Notes under the pieces: model-generated
Told to the model about the DNA's origin: nothing
What the model saw: only the letters and a program-made list of their open reading frames with translations
Databases searched by the model: none
DNA from: Kordiimonadaceae bacterium UBA4441
GTDB lineage: Bacteria; Pseudomonadota; Alphaproteobacteria; Sphingomonadales; Emcibacteraceae
DNA: 14,679 nt
Assembly: GCA_002390425.1 (NCBI GenBank)
Contig: DGPL01000035.1
Coordinates: 1-14,679, forward strand
Direction of reading: 5' to 3'
Position numbers and translations under genes: made by a program
In this document: piece by piece, positions 14,515-14,679 of the stretch
Layout: each line of letters opens with the position of its first letter
Position numbering within the stretch: the first letter of the stretch is position 1

Positions 14515-14679
14515 TTAAAGTTGATTAGTTATGAATATAAGTAGCCCGGGTAAAATGAAAAACACTCCCACAATATAAAGCAGAGCTATCATTTTATTTT
14601 CACTAGCGGTGCGCGCCAACCATACTGCTCCGCGAATAGGTATTATTCTTAGGTTTTTTATTCCATAAATCAGCAATAC
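14515..14679 (-). CDS. C-terminal fragment of an integral membrane protein
   Basis: A minus-strand frame entering from the right edge gives 54 residues and ends at a TAA (14517-14515). It has a short amphipathic stretch (GIKNLRIIPIRGAVWLARTASENK) followed by one strong membrane helix (about 31-50: IALLYIVGVFFILPGLLIFI). The Lys/Arg-rich loop then helix with a Phe-Phe-x-x-Pro pattern recalls the C-terminus of Na+/phosphate cotransporters (NptA/SLC34 type), but 54 residues are too few to be sure. The small coiled-coil gene lies 12 bases downstream. Confidence 0.55.
   Translation of the reverse strand, partial: VLLIYGIKNLRIIPIRGAVWLARTASENKMIALLYIVGVFFILPGLLIFITNQL

Noticed and set aside
1..14679. 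CRISPR arrays, tRNA genes, transposons or phage genes
   Set aside because: Reading both strands, I saw no direct repeat series, no tRNA-like T-arm signature and no transposase or integrase motif.

Overview
The window looks like a low-GC Alphaproteobacterium. The inference rests on several alphaproteobacterial traits: a short DUF3035 (BamF-like) lipoprotein directly after ileS-lspA, a TipF-like protein (two membrane helices, coiled coil, degenerate EAL domain), an alphaproteobacterial-type CheZ coupled to CheY, and a MutL carrying the latent endonuclease motif. Order-level placement (for example Kordiimonadales/Emcibacterales-like) is a guess. Genes are densely packed. I see no tRNA, rRNA, insertion sequence, phage gene or CRISPR array.

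Layout. Positions 1-1560 hold the end of an unrecognised gene, a terminator, exbD (ExbD/TolR energiser), a second terminator, and a tonB gene with a long, structured 5' leader. Positions 1675-4204 hold motility and c-di-GMP genes: a tipF-like EAL gene on the plus strand, convergent with a coupled cheY-cheZ pair on the minus strand. Positions 4448-10965 are a plus-strand housekeeping run: ribF, ileS, lspA, bamF-like lipoprotein, mutL. It meets a minus-strand rluB-rsmD pair (12397-10962) tail to tail. tadA and an MscS-type channel gene follow on the plus strand (12477-14279). The right edge has a minus-strand membrane-protein fragment followed by a small coiled-coil protein.

The most notable feature is that the first 3 kb contain three separate gene disruptions. 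tonB and the tipF-like gene are each cut by an in-frame TAA, with clear homology continuing in the same frame past the stop. cheZ has a one-base shift in an A-rich run that displaces its canonical C-terminal CheY-binding tail. The genes from cheY rightwards look intact. This could mean local decay of motility and iron-uptake functions, base-call errors, or (less likely) recoding. UAA is an ordinary terminator elsewhere in the window, so wholesale codon reassignment is not supported.

What the genes do together: exbD/tonB would power outer-membrane receptor uptake. The tipF-like gene and cheYZ serve flagellum placement and chemotactic switching. ribF makes FMN/FAD. ileS charges tRNA-Ile, lspA and the BamF-like lipoprotein belong to envelope biogenesis, mutL to mismatch repair, rsmD/rluB to rRNA modification and tadA to tRNA wobble editing. 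The MscS-type channel protects against osmotic downshock. I did not find a convincing new multi-gene system. The best leads are the three lesions, a CheZ with two FliM-like CheY-binding motifs, and the structured tonB leader.
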